NCBI GenBank assembly: GCA_030844895.1
Contig: CM061229.1
Location: forward strand, 120,169,682-120,233,681
Direction: 5' to 3'
DNA length: 64,000 nt
DNA from: Ambrosia x helenae
Taxonomy: Eukaryota; Streptophyta; Magnoliopsida; Asterales; Asteraceae
The position numbers and the translations under genes were made by a program. The notes under the pieces were generated by a model, which worked only from the letters and a program-made list of their open reading frames with translations, was not told the origin of the DNA and made no database searches. Below, piece by piece: positions 10,922 to 21,348 of this stretch. The first letter of the stretch is position 1; every line of letters starts with the position of its first letter.

Positions 10922-12328
10922 TCACCCTAATCTTGTAACACCAACGAGTCCTTTCATCTCATTGAACTTCAAACGTGGCAACGCTTTAGTAAGAATATCG
11001 GCCCTTTGTAAATTCCCACTTATGTGCTCCACTTGAATTTGTTCTTGCCCAATACATTCTCTTATGAAGTGGTACCGGGTATGAATATGCATGGTCTTAC
11101 CAAAGAACACCGGGTTCTTCATCAATTCTATCGCGGATGAATTATCAACTTTCAGAGTCACCTTTTTCTCCTTTTCACCCGTCACTTCTGATGTTAAACC
11201 TTTAAGCCATAATGCTTGACAAGCCGCTTCCGTTGCTGCCATGAACTCTGCTTCACAAGACGATAATGCAACCGTCCCTTGTTTTTGAGAAACCCAAGTT
11301 ATCGGCGCATCGTTATAATAAAACACTACTCCTGTTGTGCTTCTACCATCGTCTATATCCATCGCATAGCTGCTATCGCTGAAACCAAGCAACACTTGGC
11401 TTCCACCCTTCCGATACATAATGCCGAGATCAATGCTTCCTTTCACGTACCTCAATACTTGTTTTACAGCTTGCGCGTGAGTTTTAGTAGGCCTCTGAAT
11501 AAAGCGGCTCACATATCCTACCGAAAAACTGAGATCCGGTCGTGTGTGAGTCAAGAATCTTAGACTCCCAACCAGTCGTCTATACTTGGTAGGGTTGACC
11601 TCCGCGCCTTCATCATTCTTTGATAAATTCAGATCTGGATCAAGCGGAAATTGGGTCGCATTGCTCTCCCACGTTCCAAATTGTTTTAGAATTTTGGTCA
11701 CATATCCTTTTGCTACCAGGCGGGCCTTGTATTTCGAAATCTTTCCTTGCGCATCCTTCTTTACCTTGAACACCCACTTTACCCCGATGGGTTTAATCTT
11801 CGGTGGCGGCTCTACCAGCTTCCAAGTATTGTTCTTCTCAATTGAACTTATTTCTTCCTCCATAGCTTTTATCCCATGCTTTTCTTTTATCGCTTCTTGA
11901 AAAAAAATTGGTTCATCGTCAATAGAGGATAGTGACAATTGATCATCTCCATTCAATTGATGCGTTAATCTTGGTATTTCTTCGACCTCAAAATCTGCAA
12001 ATTTCTTCGGAATGGTTGAGGTTCGATTTGACCTTCTTAGCTGAGAAACCCCTGCAGACTGCGCGTTCAGATCCGCACGTGATGTGCGAGATTCTCCTTC
12101 TTCGTTTTCCTGCGCTGACATTGCGCCCTCGTCAAACATTCTTGGCGTGAAATCACCCATGTGCGCAAAGTTGTCTCTATGCGTAAAGTCTTCCGCGTGC
12201 GCGTTATCGCCAGTAGGTTGCGCAGACGCTTCAGACTCGTGCACGTCTTCTTTTGTGGGCTGCGCTGGCGCTTCGGACTCAATGACGAAGTCTGTCCGTG
12301 CGCTCTCTTCGGTACTAGTGCGGGACAC
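10922..12328 (-). pseudogene. Copia pol C-terminal part: RT with deleted core, RNase H
   Basis: The open frame is 468 residues. About 145-210 contain the start of copia reverse transcriptase (NNTWKLVEPP..., IGVKWVFKVK, YKARLVAKGYV). It then jumps directly to the connection region TKILKQFG and YRRLVGSLRFLTHTRPDLSF. The RT palm with the YVDD active site is missing, so this is an in-frame internal deletion near 11700. RNase H follows with its acidic residues in FSDSSYA, SSCEAEFMA and VDNSSAI, ending ADILTKALPR. The frame's start is artificial: the upstream part of pol continues at 15071 beyond the inserted solo LTR. No reverse transcription is possible from this copy. Confidence 0.88.
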
Positions 12329-13499
12329 GTGTCACACCCTCGAATTTCCACGTGCGGGATTTTACCGCGAGGCGCGTGACACACCAGGATCCAAGTCAAC
12401 GGTCACAATAAACAACACTATATGATACGTAAAAATGACATAATCAAACCATTTAGTTTTCATAAATGATCCAACGCTGCGGAAGCGTAAAACTTTAATA
12501 CAACATGAAATCAAAAGTACGAAAGTCTGAAAATACTAAATGAGATGCACATGAATCCTAGACGCCGTGAGACTCCGTGCGTCTATCGATAGCTGCTACC
12601 TTAGCGACCTGAGACAAACATGCTAAATACGTCAGCAAATAATGCCGGTGAGTTCACAGGTTTTTAATGAATACCGACTCCAAATGTATACCAATTCCAA
12701 GTGAAAATCGACTCCAACTGAATACCCATGGTCAATCCAGACCACATGCATGCAAAACATATGAATACCTTACTACTGCGATTGGAAAACCATTACTGGA
12801 CTCGAATACTGTGAATACTGAATACGTGCCCGAATGAATACTGAATACTGAATACTGCATACTGAATACCTAAGAGACAATATGCACCCGCCCGGCCCTC
12901 CAAGCCGTCGAGTGGGGCGGGTCAAGCCCAAATAGCGCTATCCACATTTCCCCCGTTGTGCATCCCCGCACATTCATGGTTTCCCCCGGGACTTCCAAAG
13001 ATCGCATAGTAATATAATGAATACTCCAAAACATAATGAATACGTGAAAACATAATGAATACTCCAAACCCAATGAATTCATGAATACCAAAACATAGTT
13101 GAAACACCTTTTTATGAAAACATAGTTGACACACATTTAAAGGACACAGCATGTTTTCTCCCCGAAAATGTAAAACCAGTAAAAGAGTGGGGCCGTGAAA
13201 CTCACCTTAGAGTGCATCTTCTGATAACTAGAATTCCAACACGTGTATGATAATCCCAATTAATGACAACCTATCAACGAGTTTACATAAGTGTGATGAC
13301 TATTAACCCGGAGGCTAACTAGTCCCCGATTGTCCAGATCTTAACCGAGTATGTTTTAAAACGTGTTTAAATGACTAACCGACACACTAGACCGACCCGA
13401 CATCCCGTTGGTGACCCATTACCCTAACTAATCAAGTACACATAGATTACACACAAGGTTCAAGCATAAAACACTTAGTTTGTATCAAAAATCTCATTT

Positions 13500-13700
13500 C
13501 TGCATCAGAACGGTCGAACCAGTCAGTTTTAAGTCTCCTTCGCACCTTTTCAGTCTCCTTCGCCCGTTTTACATTTCGTTCGACCGTTTGATGTCTCCTT
13601 CGCCCATTCTACCACATTCGCCCAACAAAAACCCAGGTTCGACCCTGGTTTTCCTCCTTCGCACCTTCGATCGGTCGAAGGAGGCCAGGTTCGCCCCTGT
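13500..13700. repeat. Cluster of TTCGACC / CCTTCGCxC dyads (first)
   Basis: Repeated CTCCTTCGC, GTTCGACC and GGTCGAAGGAGG words form several small inverted repeats inside the solo LTR. No protein is credible; frames open on both strands only because stops are scarce. Confidence 0.5.
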
Positions 13701-14487
13701 TGTGCAATTTTTCCTAAAAACGCTTCAAACACATTCAAAACGACTCGAAACATCATCAAACACAGCAGTCAAGCATGGATAACTTATTCCTACAAAACCC
13801 CATCGGTTTTACACCATAATCTAGTCGTTTTACAAGTTTCCCAAAATATTAAATTATGGAGATGTCACATCATCATGCATGCAATCTTTACCCAATTAGG
13901 AAACTTTATGAAATCAATCAATAATCAACTTAATATACTCAGATTATCATGAACAATAAACCCCCCAATCATGTCCTTATCACTATCATCATGAACAAGC
14001 CCTAGATCTAACCCAAAATCCCCAAAATGGATAAAACATCATCAATAATCAATTGTAACCTATCTCAATCATAAAACATCATCAATAACAGTCCTAGATC
14101 ATTGTTATAACATCTATACAACAATCAATCATCAAACAATACATAACATCACATAAAACACCATTAAGACATGTTAGTTTGTATGAAAACTCATTGTTTA
14201 TGAATAGGTTTTGTTTAGAAAGACCTTAGGAAGGTTTTTATCCATGAAAACATGTTTGTATCAGATCTGGACTCTTGGGGTTTAATAAAAACGAATTGAA
14301 ATGCTTTAAAAATGATTTAGAATGAAGAACACACCTTTGATCTTTGTGTAGAAGATGTTTGTAGGTTAGATTATAGAAAACAAGGGCAAAAACTCCTTCC
14401 CCAATGTTTAAAGTTGCTAGAGAGTGTTTTGAGACGGTTAGGGTTTGTGAAATGGTAAAAAATGACAAAGTGTGGTATTTATACTAA

Positions 14488-14668
14488 TCCTCCTTCGCAC
14501 CATTTCAATGGTCGAAGGTGGTCTCCTTCGATCCCTTCACAGGGTCGAATGAGCCCTGTTCTGGTCGAAGGGAATTCCTTCAATTCCACTTCCCTGGTTC
14601 GCCCATCTACAAAGGGTCGAACCAAACAAAATCCCTCCTTCGACCACTCGAAGTGGTCGAACCAGAAC
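14488..14668. repeat. Cluster of TTCGACC / GGTCGAA dyads (second)
   Basis: Same vocabulary as the first cluster, at least eight CTTCGA/TCGAAG or GGTCGAA words in 180 bases, with local hairpins such as CCTTCGACCACTCGAAGTGG. It lies just downstream of the minus-strand TATA, in the probable leader of the LTR transcript. Confidence 0.5.
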
Positions 14669-14883
14669 CCTTTCATCTAGTTTTCCAGTTTGTCGTGTTT
14701 AACGCATTCTAACACATTTTAACACATGAGCATGCAACCTTAGTCTATGTTTATCATATTTAAGCATGGATGATTATCTACACATCATTTAAACACATCT
14801 AAGCATATAATCCACCATACGGCAATTAGTCTACACATACACTTAATTAGTTTATGTAATTCACCAACAACGGGACTCGTATC

Positions 14884-14910
14884 GTGTGTGTGTGTGTGTG
14901 TGTGTGTGTG
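14884..14910. repeat. (GT)n microsatellite
   Basis: About 13 GT units inside the solo LTR. Confidence 0.9.
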
Positions 14911-15070
14911 CGACTAACCCAATGATCTCCCAAATCATTGAACCCTGGACAATACGGACTGTGTTCCGACTCTACTGACCCCGTCAAGTATGTTTAATAA
15001 ACGTTTTTCGCTAAGGTAGACTTATGTGTTCATAAAGTGTTGACCCAAACATGCCGGGTGTCACAACACG

Positions 15071-16326
15071 TAATCCTTTCAGTCATACTCTTCCGTCTCT
15101 TTGAACTTTATGTCCCCGTCTCGAACTATGTGTACCCGTCCATTGCTCGGGTCAAACATCCGATGCGTATTCTCTCCTGTTTCTGGCTGAGAACCCATGT
15201 ACACCATTAGCAAGCTTCTATCATCCAACTTCTTCTGTCCAGGTGTTAATATTTTAACAAACCCTACACACCCGAACACTTTAATATATGAAAGATCTGG
15301 TTTCCTTCCCTTGAGCTTTTCATAGGGCGTTAAGTCTTGCAATGCCTTCGTTGGAGAGCGATTCAACAAATAAATTGAGTGCATGATTGCTTCTCCCCAA
15401 AAGACTTGTGGTACGGACATGGCCTTTAGGATGCTTCGAGTAGTACCGATTATTGTGCGATTTCGTCTTTCAATTACCCCGTTTTGTTGAGGGGTACAGG
15501 GAGCCGTGTATTGCCTTGCAATTCCTCTTTCCTTACAGAAATCTCCTAGTACATGCGATGTGAACTCTCCTCCATTATCGGTTCTCAAGGTTTTTAGCCT
15601 TGTCCCAAGTTTCCTCTCCACTCCTTTGACGAACTCGATTAGAATTCCAGGAACTTGGTCTTTGGTTTTCACCATGTAAGCCCACATAAACCTGCTGTAA
15701 TCATCTACAATCAGTAGCATGTACCGGTTTCCTGCTTGAGTCATTGGTGAGATGGCTCCGCATGGATCGGCATAGAGTAGCTCAAGCGGCTTTAACGCGC
15801 GATATTTGACTTCCTTTGGAAAAGCTCCCCTTGTTTGCTTTCCTATCACACATGCGTCACATATTGCGGTTGGTCTCTTGATGAATGGTAGCCCAATCGA
15901 GATTCTTGATAGCGTCCTCAGCGCATCAAAATTAAGATGACCGAGTCTGGCGTGCCAAAGCCAACACTCGTCATGCATGTTAACCTGTAAACAGATTGGT
16001 GTAACAACTTTTAGGTTAATCTTATAAACACGATTGGTTGAACGAGGTACCTTCATTAGAACCAATCCGTTTGGTTCAAACATCCACAATACGCCATGCT
16101 CGATCGTTATTTTGTGTCCTGACTCGTCCATTTGCCCGACACTAATTATGTTATTCTTCAATGAAGGTATGTAGTAAACATCCTTCAAGATCCGCTGCTT
16201 ACCCGACTTGCCTTCTAGGATAATTGTGCCGCGGCCTCTGATCTCCACGCATGAACCATCTCCGAACCGAACCTTACCTTTTATCCGGTTGTCTAAACTC
16301 GAAAACCAATCCTTGTTTCCCGTCAT
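15071..16326 (-). pseudogene. Copia pol N-terminal part: GAG-pre-integrase and integrase
   Basis: The frame runs from MTGNKDWF (just after the protease DNGAS site) for 415 residues. The GAG-pre-integrase zinc region has WHARLGHLNFDAL and CDACVIGKQTR (H...H, C..C). The integrase core has the D-D-E residues in LLYADPCG, RTDNGGEF and NGVIERRNRT. It stops at ...KETEEYD on a TGA where a Trp codon is expected, then continues through the duplicated ACACG into the RT part left of the solo LTR. The start ATG is internal to the original polyprotein: a frameshift at the protease active-site region separates it from the gag frame. Confidence 0.88.
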
Positions 16327-16838
16327 ATGATTGCTCGCCCGTTATCGAGAAACCAAGTGTTGTTTTCTCGCGGACTCTCATCATACTTCTTCAAGTCAAC
16401 TCGGTCTTCATTCAAGTACACTCCTTCATGGGTTGCTATATAGAGCACCGGTCTGTCGTCAAGGGTGATGTTATTCTCTTCGGTTTTGTTTCGGGTGGGG
16501 CAATCGCTTGAAAAGTGGCCCAACTCGTCACATCGGAAACACTTAAGTTTTGAACGATCCTTTGTTGTCTTCTTAGTGGTTTCCTTCTCCCTTACGTGAC
16601 CCGAACCTCTGCCTTGACCTCTTCCTTTACCCCTTTGTGAAGATGAACCTTCGGCTGACGCTCCTCTTCCGCGGCCGAAGCTCTTTCCCTGCTTCTTCTT
16701 GGCTTCCCACTCCTCGTACGTAAGAAGAAGATGTTCATGCTTCGTGGTTTGATTATCATCGGACCCTATCCTTTCTTCGTAGGCCTTAATACGTCCAACC
16801 ACGTCGTCAAACGTGACTGTTTCCAAGCTCACCCAATG
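16323..16838 (-). pseudogene. Copia gag fragment with zinc knuckle
   Basis: Begins inside gag: the original start is lost at the junction with the Tat element. It shows TFDDVVGRIKAYEERIG, a Gly/Arg/Ser-rich linker, then one CCHC knuckle (CFRCDELGHFSSDC), then NNTWFLDNG, where the protease motif breaks off by frameshift. The family role is nucleocapsid RNA packaging. The true 5' limit is about 16830. Confidence 0.8.
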
Positions 16839-18774
16839 AAGGTAATCACTGACCAACCCTTACGTTCCATCCTTGAAAAGCTGGAAGATTCGGGGAGGCT
16901 GGCCAAATGGGCTGTTGGCCTTGGGGAGCACAAGATAGAATACGTACCCAGGAGGGCTTACAAAGGGCATGTGTTTGCTGATTTTTTAACCGAGCTGCCC
17001 GTCCTGCAGACGGAAGAAGAGATGAATGAGGTCGAGGTAGAACAACCTGACCTCCAAGGGAAGTGGTGCCTTTTCACTGACGGAGCCTCAAGTGTAGAAG
17101 GTTCTGGGGCTGGTCTTCTCATTAGAGACCCCCACAGAACTGAATACACTTATGCCCCCCGTTTAGACTTCCCCTGCACCAATAATGTTGCTGAATATGA
17201 AGCCCTGTTGGCCGGTTTAAGGTTGGCAAGAAACATGAAAGTGCAAGAGTTGAAGGTGTTTGTTGACTCAAACCTGGTAGTCAAGCAAGTGAATGGAGGA
17301 TACACCGCTAAGGAACCTTCAATGATCAAGTACAAGGACAAGGTCAAGGAACCCGTCAAGGAGTTCAAGACCTTTACACTAGAGCAAGTATCGAGAACCA
17401 AGAACAAGCAAGCAGATGCCTTGAGCAAGCTGGTTTCCTTAACGTTTGCTCACTTGACAAAGAAAGTTCTGGTTGAGGTGCTTCGAGAACCCTCCATTGA
17501 TGACAAAGAGGTCCAAGATATAGTCACGGAAACAGAATCCACATGGATGACCCCAATAATGTCCTACCTAAAAGAAGGGAAGCTGCCAGATAGCGAGCAA
17601 GAAGCAAAACGATTGGTCATTAAGGCAAGGCAATACGTGATTGAAGATGGCAAGCTCTACAAGAAGGGATACTTGGCACCCTACTCAGGTGTGTTGGACC
17701 CAATCAAAGTGACTATCTCATCAGGGAGGTACACGAGGGAATATGTGGCATGCATGCTGGGCCCCGCGCTGTGGTGTCGAAACTTATGAACCTCGGTTAC
17801 TATTGGCCAACCATGCACAAAGATGCCTTTGAAACGATCCAAAAATGTGAAGCGTGTCAGTTGCAAACACCGGTGAAGACCAACCCGAAGCATGATCTTG
17901 TACCCATCATCTCTGCCTGGCCCTTCTATAAGTGGGGCATGGACATAGTGGGTCCTTTCCCACCGGCCCCGGGAAAACTGAAGTTCCTTTTGGTAGTTGT
18001 TGACTACTTCACCAAGTGGCCAGAGGTCAGACCATTGGCCACCATATCGGGAAAGCATGTAGTGAATTTCGTATGGGAGCAGATAATCTGCAGATATGGA
18101 CTACCAGGAGAAATCGTAACCGACAATGGGAAGCAGTTTTCCAACAAGCCGTTCAGCAGCTGGTGTACCGAGCTGGGCATCAAACAATTCTTCAGCTCAG
18201 TAGCTTACCCCCAGTCCAATGGACAAGTTGAACGTATGAACAGGAGCATTTGAGAAGGTATCAAAGCGAGGCTGGGAAGGTATGGAAAAAAATCGGTGGA
18301 CGAGCTCCCAAGCGTTCTCTGGGCTATCCGAACCATGGAGAAAACAAGTCACCAGAAGACACCCTACAGCCTCGTCTTCGGAAGCGAAGCTGTCATACCA
18401 GCCGAAATTGGGGTAAGCTCAGGAAGAAGCACACGATGAGATGCACAGCACAATGATAGGGAGATCCTGCTCAACCTGGACCTCCTCGAAGAATCAAGAG
18501 ATCAAGCCTCTATCAGAGAAGCTAGATACAAAAAGAAACTCGAAGCCTACTACAATACAAGGGTTAGAAAGGAAGTCTTCAGGCCAGGAGACCTCGTGTT
18601 GAGATGTAATGAAGCTAGCAGGCAGCAAAGCGTGGGGAAGCTAGGTCCCCGATGGGAGGGTCCTTATGTCATCAAGGAAGCCCACAAAGGGGGATCCTAC
18701 AAGCTAGCTGATCCAAACGGCAACATGGTCCCGAGGCACTGGAACGACAAACATTTGAAACGATTCTATGTTTA
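16839..18774 (+). pseudogene. Tat pol remnant: archaeal-type RNase H and integrase
   Basis: Starts mid-protein at MKVITDQPLRSILEK (end of the gypsy RNase H region). The archaeal-type RNase H has its acidic residues in FTDGASS, AEYEALLAG, FVDSNLVV and QADALSK. The integrase zinc-finger end has CEACQLQ, and the catalytic D-D-E falls in MDIVGPFPP, VTDNGKQF and NGQVERMNRS. The C-terminal region ends RHWNDKHLKRFYV at 18774. Damage includes a one-base loss near 17690 shifting frame inside the integrase zinc region, a TGA at 18252 right after the DDE core, and a further TGA near 18437 with another frame change. The copy is therefore dead, though each segment is easily recognised. Confidence 0.85.
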
Positions 18775-19581
18775 ATGGTTGTAATGCTACTATGTATCCC
18801 ACATGAAACAACTAATGAATGAATGAACTTTCTTTTAAAAACAATAGTTCACTTGTTACTTATCTTATCAAAGGGTGAGCCCCTCCTTACCAGGCTCCAT
18901 GGGATCCGGCGCTATGCCTACCCATGAAACGGGGATGAGCTCCTAGGCCACAACTGCTCAACAGGTAACAAGGATAATGACCTTCCTGTATACAGGGTGA
19001 GTTCCTAATACAATCCACAACTCCATGGGACAAGTCCTTTAGATGGAATACCTAGACCCATGAAAGAGGGTGAGCTCCTCACACCAAGACAGCTCATACA
19101 TGTTCATAACAAGCATCGAAACGAACATTTCATATAGATAACCGTTGAGAAAGGTTACAAATAAGCTGATAGGATAAGCATTGCATCGGTTCTCTAGCTT
19201 AGTAGCCTGGGATGGGTGACTGCAGCATCCACCTCATGGCAAAAGGTTAAAGACATTGCAAACACTATAAACGGCAAGCATAAATATTCAACACAACCAA
19301 ACATTAAACATAAAAGGCATCACCCCTACAGGTGAGCATTTCCATTAATTTAAAAGCCCTAAGGCTAGGTACATTAGAGTTTCATTACAAAGGCTGCCCA
19401 AAACATAACACAAAAAACTAAAACATGACTGGATCACGGGGTAATGGAATCTTCAGCTTCATCGGTAGTATCACCTTCACGGTAAAAGTCAGAGCTCGGT
19501 TCCCAACATCTCCATAAAGCTCCTTAGTGTCAAGGCCAGCAAACGGATCATCCTCACGAACAGGAGGGACGGAGTCAATCT
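18775..19581 (+). other. Tat spacer between pol and the antisense ORF
   Basis: Non-coding. Recurrent GGGTGAGCTCCT / GGGATGAGCTCCT and CATGAAA words occur at 18870-19080, a loose tandem repeat. No gene recognised. Confidence 0.5.
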
Positions 19582-21348
19582 TCAAAGCTTAAAGGGGGGG
19601 GGGGGACTTTCAAATACCTGCTCTAAACCAGAAACATTAGACGAATTGGCAGGCTTTAAACGCTTTGAGCTACCCTCCCCACCATCAGTACCCTCCAGCA
19701 TGATCCTAAGGGGCCTCTTTGACACATAAGCATTGAAGACTTCGTCGGCCACCTCCTTCTTCAAACCTTCCGGCTCCAGACCTTGCAGGAAAGAGATAGG
19801 TTGCTGGGAGGCCTTGGCAATATTTGCAATATAAGGATAGGTGGAAACCTCCATAGCCTTCACTGCACTCACAAACTCATCCCCAGAGGAAGGCTTAAAA
19901 GAAGGGAGTTCTTCGATCTTCTGACCCTCTGTGGCTGCCTTAAAACCAGCTTGTATTCCCCCATGACGACCGAAGGCTATGGCTTTGGCATAAATGTCAG
20001 CCAACGGAGCATTGAACTCCTGGGAATGAAGCAAGTTGGTAACCAAACGAGCAACCCCCTTTGAAATCAACCAATCCTTCTCTCCGGTCAGATGATCCAC
20101 CTGAGCCCTAAGCTCCACGCCAACCCTCTCCATAGCAACCAGCTCTTGCTTAACCGCCTCCCTGGCCCGAGCCTGACTTTCCCTCTCCTCAGCCACCTTC
20201 GCCTTCTCATCATTCAAACCTTTAAACATTTTATCGAACTTCTCCTTCTCCAAACTTAGCTGGGTCCTAGACACGGCCAACTCATGCACCAGATCCTTCT
20301 CCCGTGCAACGTACTTAGCCAACTCCTCCTTCGCCTTCACCAACTCCACCTCATGTTTCGCATAAGCTCCTTCCACCTGCTCACTCCGAACTAATAAACC
20401 ACCCCACCTAGCCATACCATCAGGAAACAATGACAGAAACTGACCAAAATGAAAGTACATCTTCTTCATCAAATCTTTGTCCGCCCACTCCCGGTGCATA
20501 GCCCTTTCTGCATCAGGGATACAATGATCAATCAAATCTCGACAAACAGAAGCCCTCTTCAACACGTCAGAACTTTTAATGTCCCACTTTGGTACATACA
20601 CCTCTTCACTTTGACCCTGCTGAACATGGGTATAACACCAACACTGGTAACCGGCCTCGAACTCTCACCTCCTTCAGCTCTCGACGACAACAGCTTCTGA
20701 TCCCCACTCTTGATTACCACATCCTTAGGCTTTTTGAACAAAACATCATCCTTCTTAGGGGAAGACAAGGTCAGCTTACCCTTCCCAGAGGCAGGTACAC
20801 CTCCCATGGCGGACGCTATCAGTGAAGAGTCTTCATCCTCCTCCTCAATGACCAGGGGAACAGCAGGTATGTTCCCTGGGCCGGAGGAAACGCCTTGAAG
20901 CTGCTTGCTGGAGCGACGAACACTAATAGATTTTTTCACTGAAGGCTCCGCAGCAGTAGAGGGAGACGAAGTAATGCTAGTGTACTCCCCTGGAAACGGA
21001 CATGCTCAGTCCTAACAACCACATTCTTCCTCTCAGCCGAGGCCCGGACCTTGAACTTGACATCAGCAATATCATCCAAAGCAAGGAAATCAAGGGTACT
21101 CATTTCTGCAAAAAAGAAAAGACATCAGATGCAACAAATGAACAAAAAAGGACAAAAAGAAATGAGCCTCAACAACACATACCCTCCCCACCATGATAAA
21201 TCACCGGCTCGGTCTCTGGATCATCCCAATTAACACTTAGACCCATCATGACCAAAAAATCTTCAGGAAAGGTGCGGAGACGAGTAGGACAAATTCGAAA
21301 CTTCTCCAACAACTCCTGATCAAGGGTGTCAGGATCAGGCTCCTTCTC
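19582..21348 (-). pseudogene. Tat antisense gene, 3' portion: coiled-coil protein (exon 1 end, exon 2)
   Basis: Continuation on the minus strand of the gene that starts at 37030. From 21348 to 21183 it encodes KEPDPDTLDQELLEKFRICP...LVMMGLSVNWDDPETEPVIYHGG, ending at a GTATGT donor (21182). An acceptor TTTTTTGCAG at 21106 opens exon 2 (MSTLDFLALDDIADVKFKV). Further on come a Ser-rich charged linker and a long coiled coil (about 20400-20050, EKFDKMFKGLNDEKAKVAEE). The end is SPPPPFKL at about 19585. At least two frameshifts (near 20990 and 20580) break it. The family is annotated in databases as 'putative gypsy type transposon' (PF04195); its biochemical role is unknown. Confidence 0.72.

Larger units (their letters stand above)
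9981..10940 (-). repeat. 3' LTR of the copia element (about 331 bp without insertion)
   Basis: On the minus strand it starts TGTTACAAGATTAGGG at 10940, just inside the end of the pol frame, and ends ...CAATTCCTAACA at 9981. The Cassandra and its duplicated TTATA account for 629 of the 960 bases. Confidence 0.65.
12330..15065 (-). mobile_element. Solo LTR (2736 bp) of a Tekay-like gypsy family, minus orientation
   Basis: ACACG is duplicated at 12325-12329 and 15066-15070, interrupting copia pol. The left end, TGTCACACCCTCGAATTTCC, is the reverse complement of the 3' end of the Tekay LTRs at 24140 and 36509 (...GGAAATTTGAGGGTGTGACA), so the family is related. A minus-strand TATA (GTATAAATA, about 14477-14485) is present. 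It contains GAATACT reiterations (12832-12867), a (GT)13 microsatellite (14884-14910) and two clusters of TTCGACC/GGTCGAA dyads. No coding sequence. Confidence 0.88.
9981..16838 (-). mobile_element. Truncated Ty1/copia retrotransposon (minus strand) with nested insertions
   Basis: From right to left on the minus strand it carries gag with a zinc knuckle, GAG-pre-integrase and integrase, an RT/RNase H remnant and a 3' LTR. The 5' LTR and start of gag are missing. The right edge, about 16825-16840, abuts a Tat gypsy element in opposite orientation with no intervening host DNA. Two later insertions are nested inside: a Cassandra in the LTR and a solo LTR in pol. Each is bounded by its own 5-bp duplication, so the copia is the older element. 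Confidence 0.85.

Noticed and set aside
13480..14712. Frames on both strands in the solo LTR at 12330-15065
   Set aside because: Overlapping opposite frames arise from stop-poor TTCGACC dyads; no domain, inside a TSD-bounded LTR.
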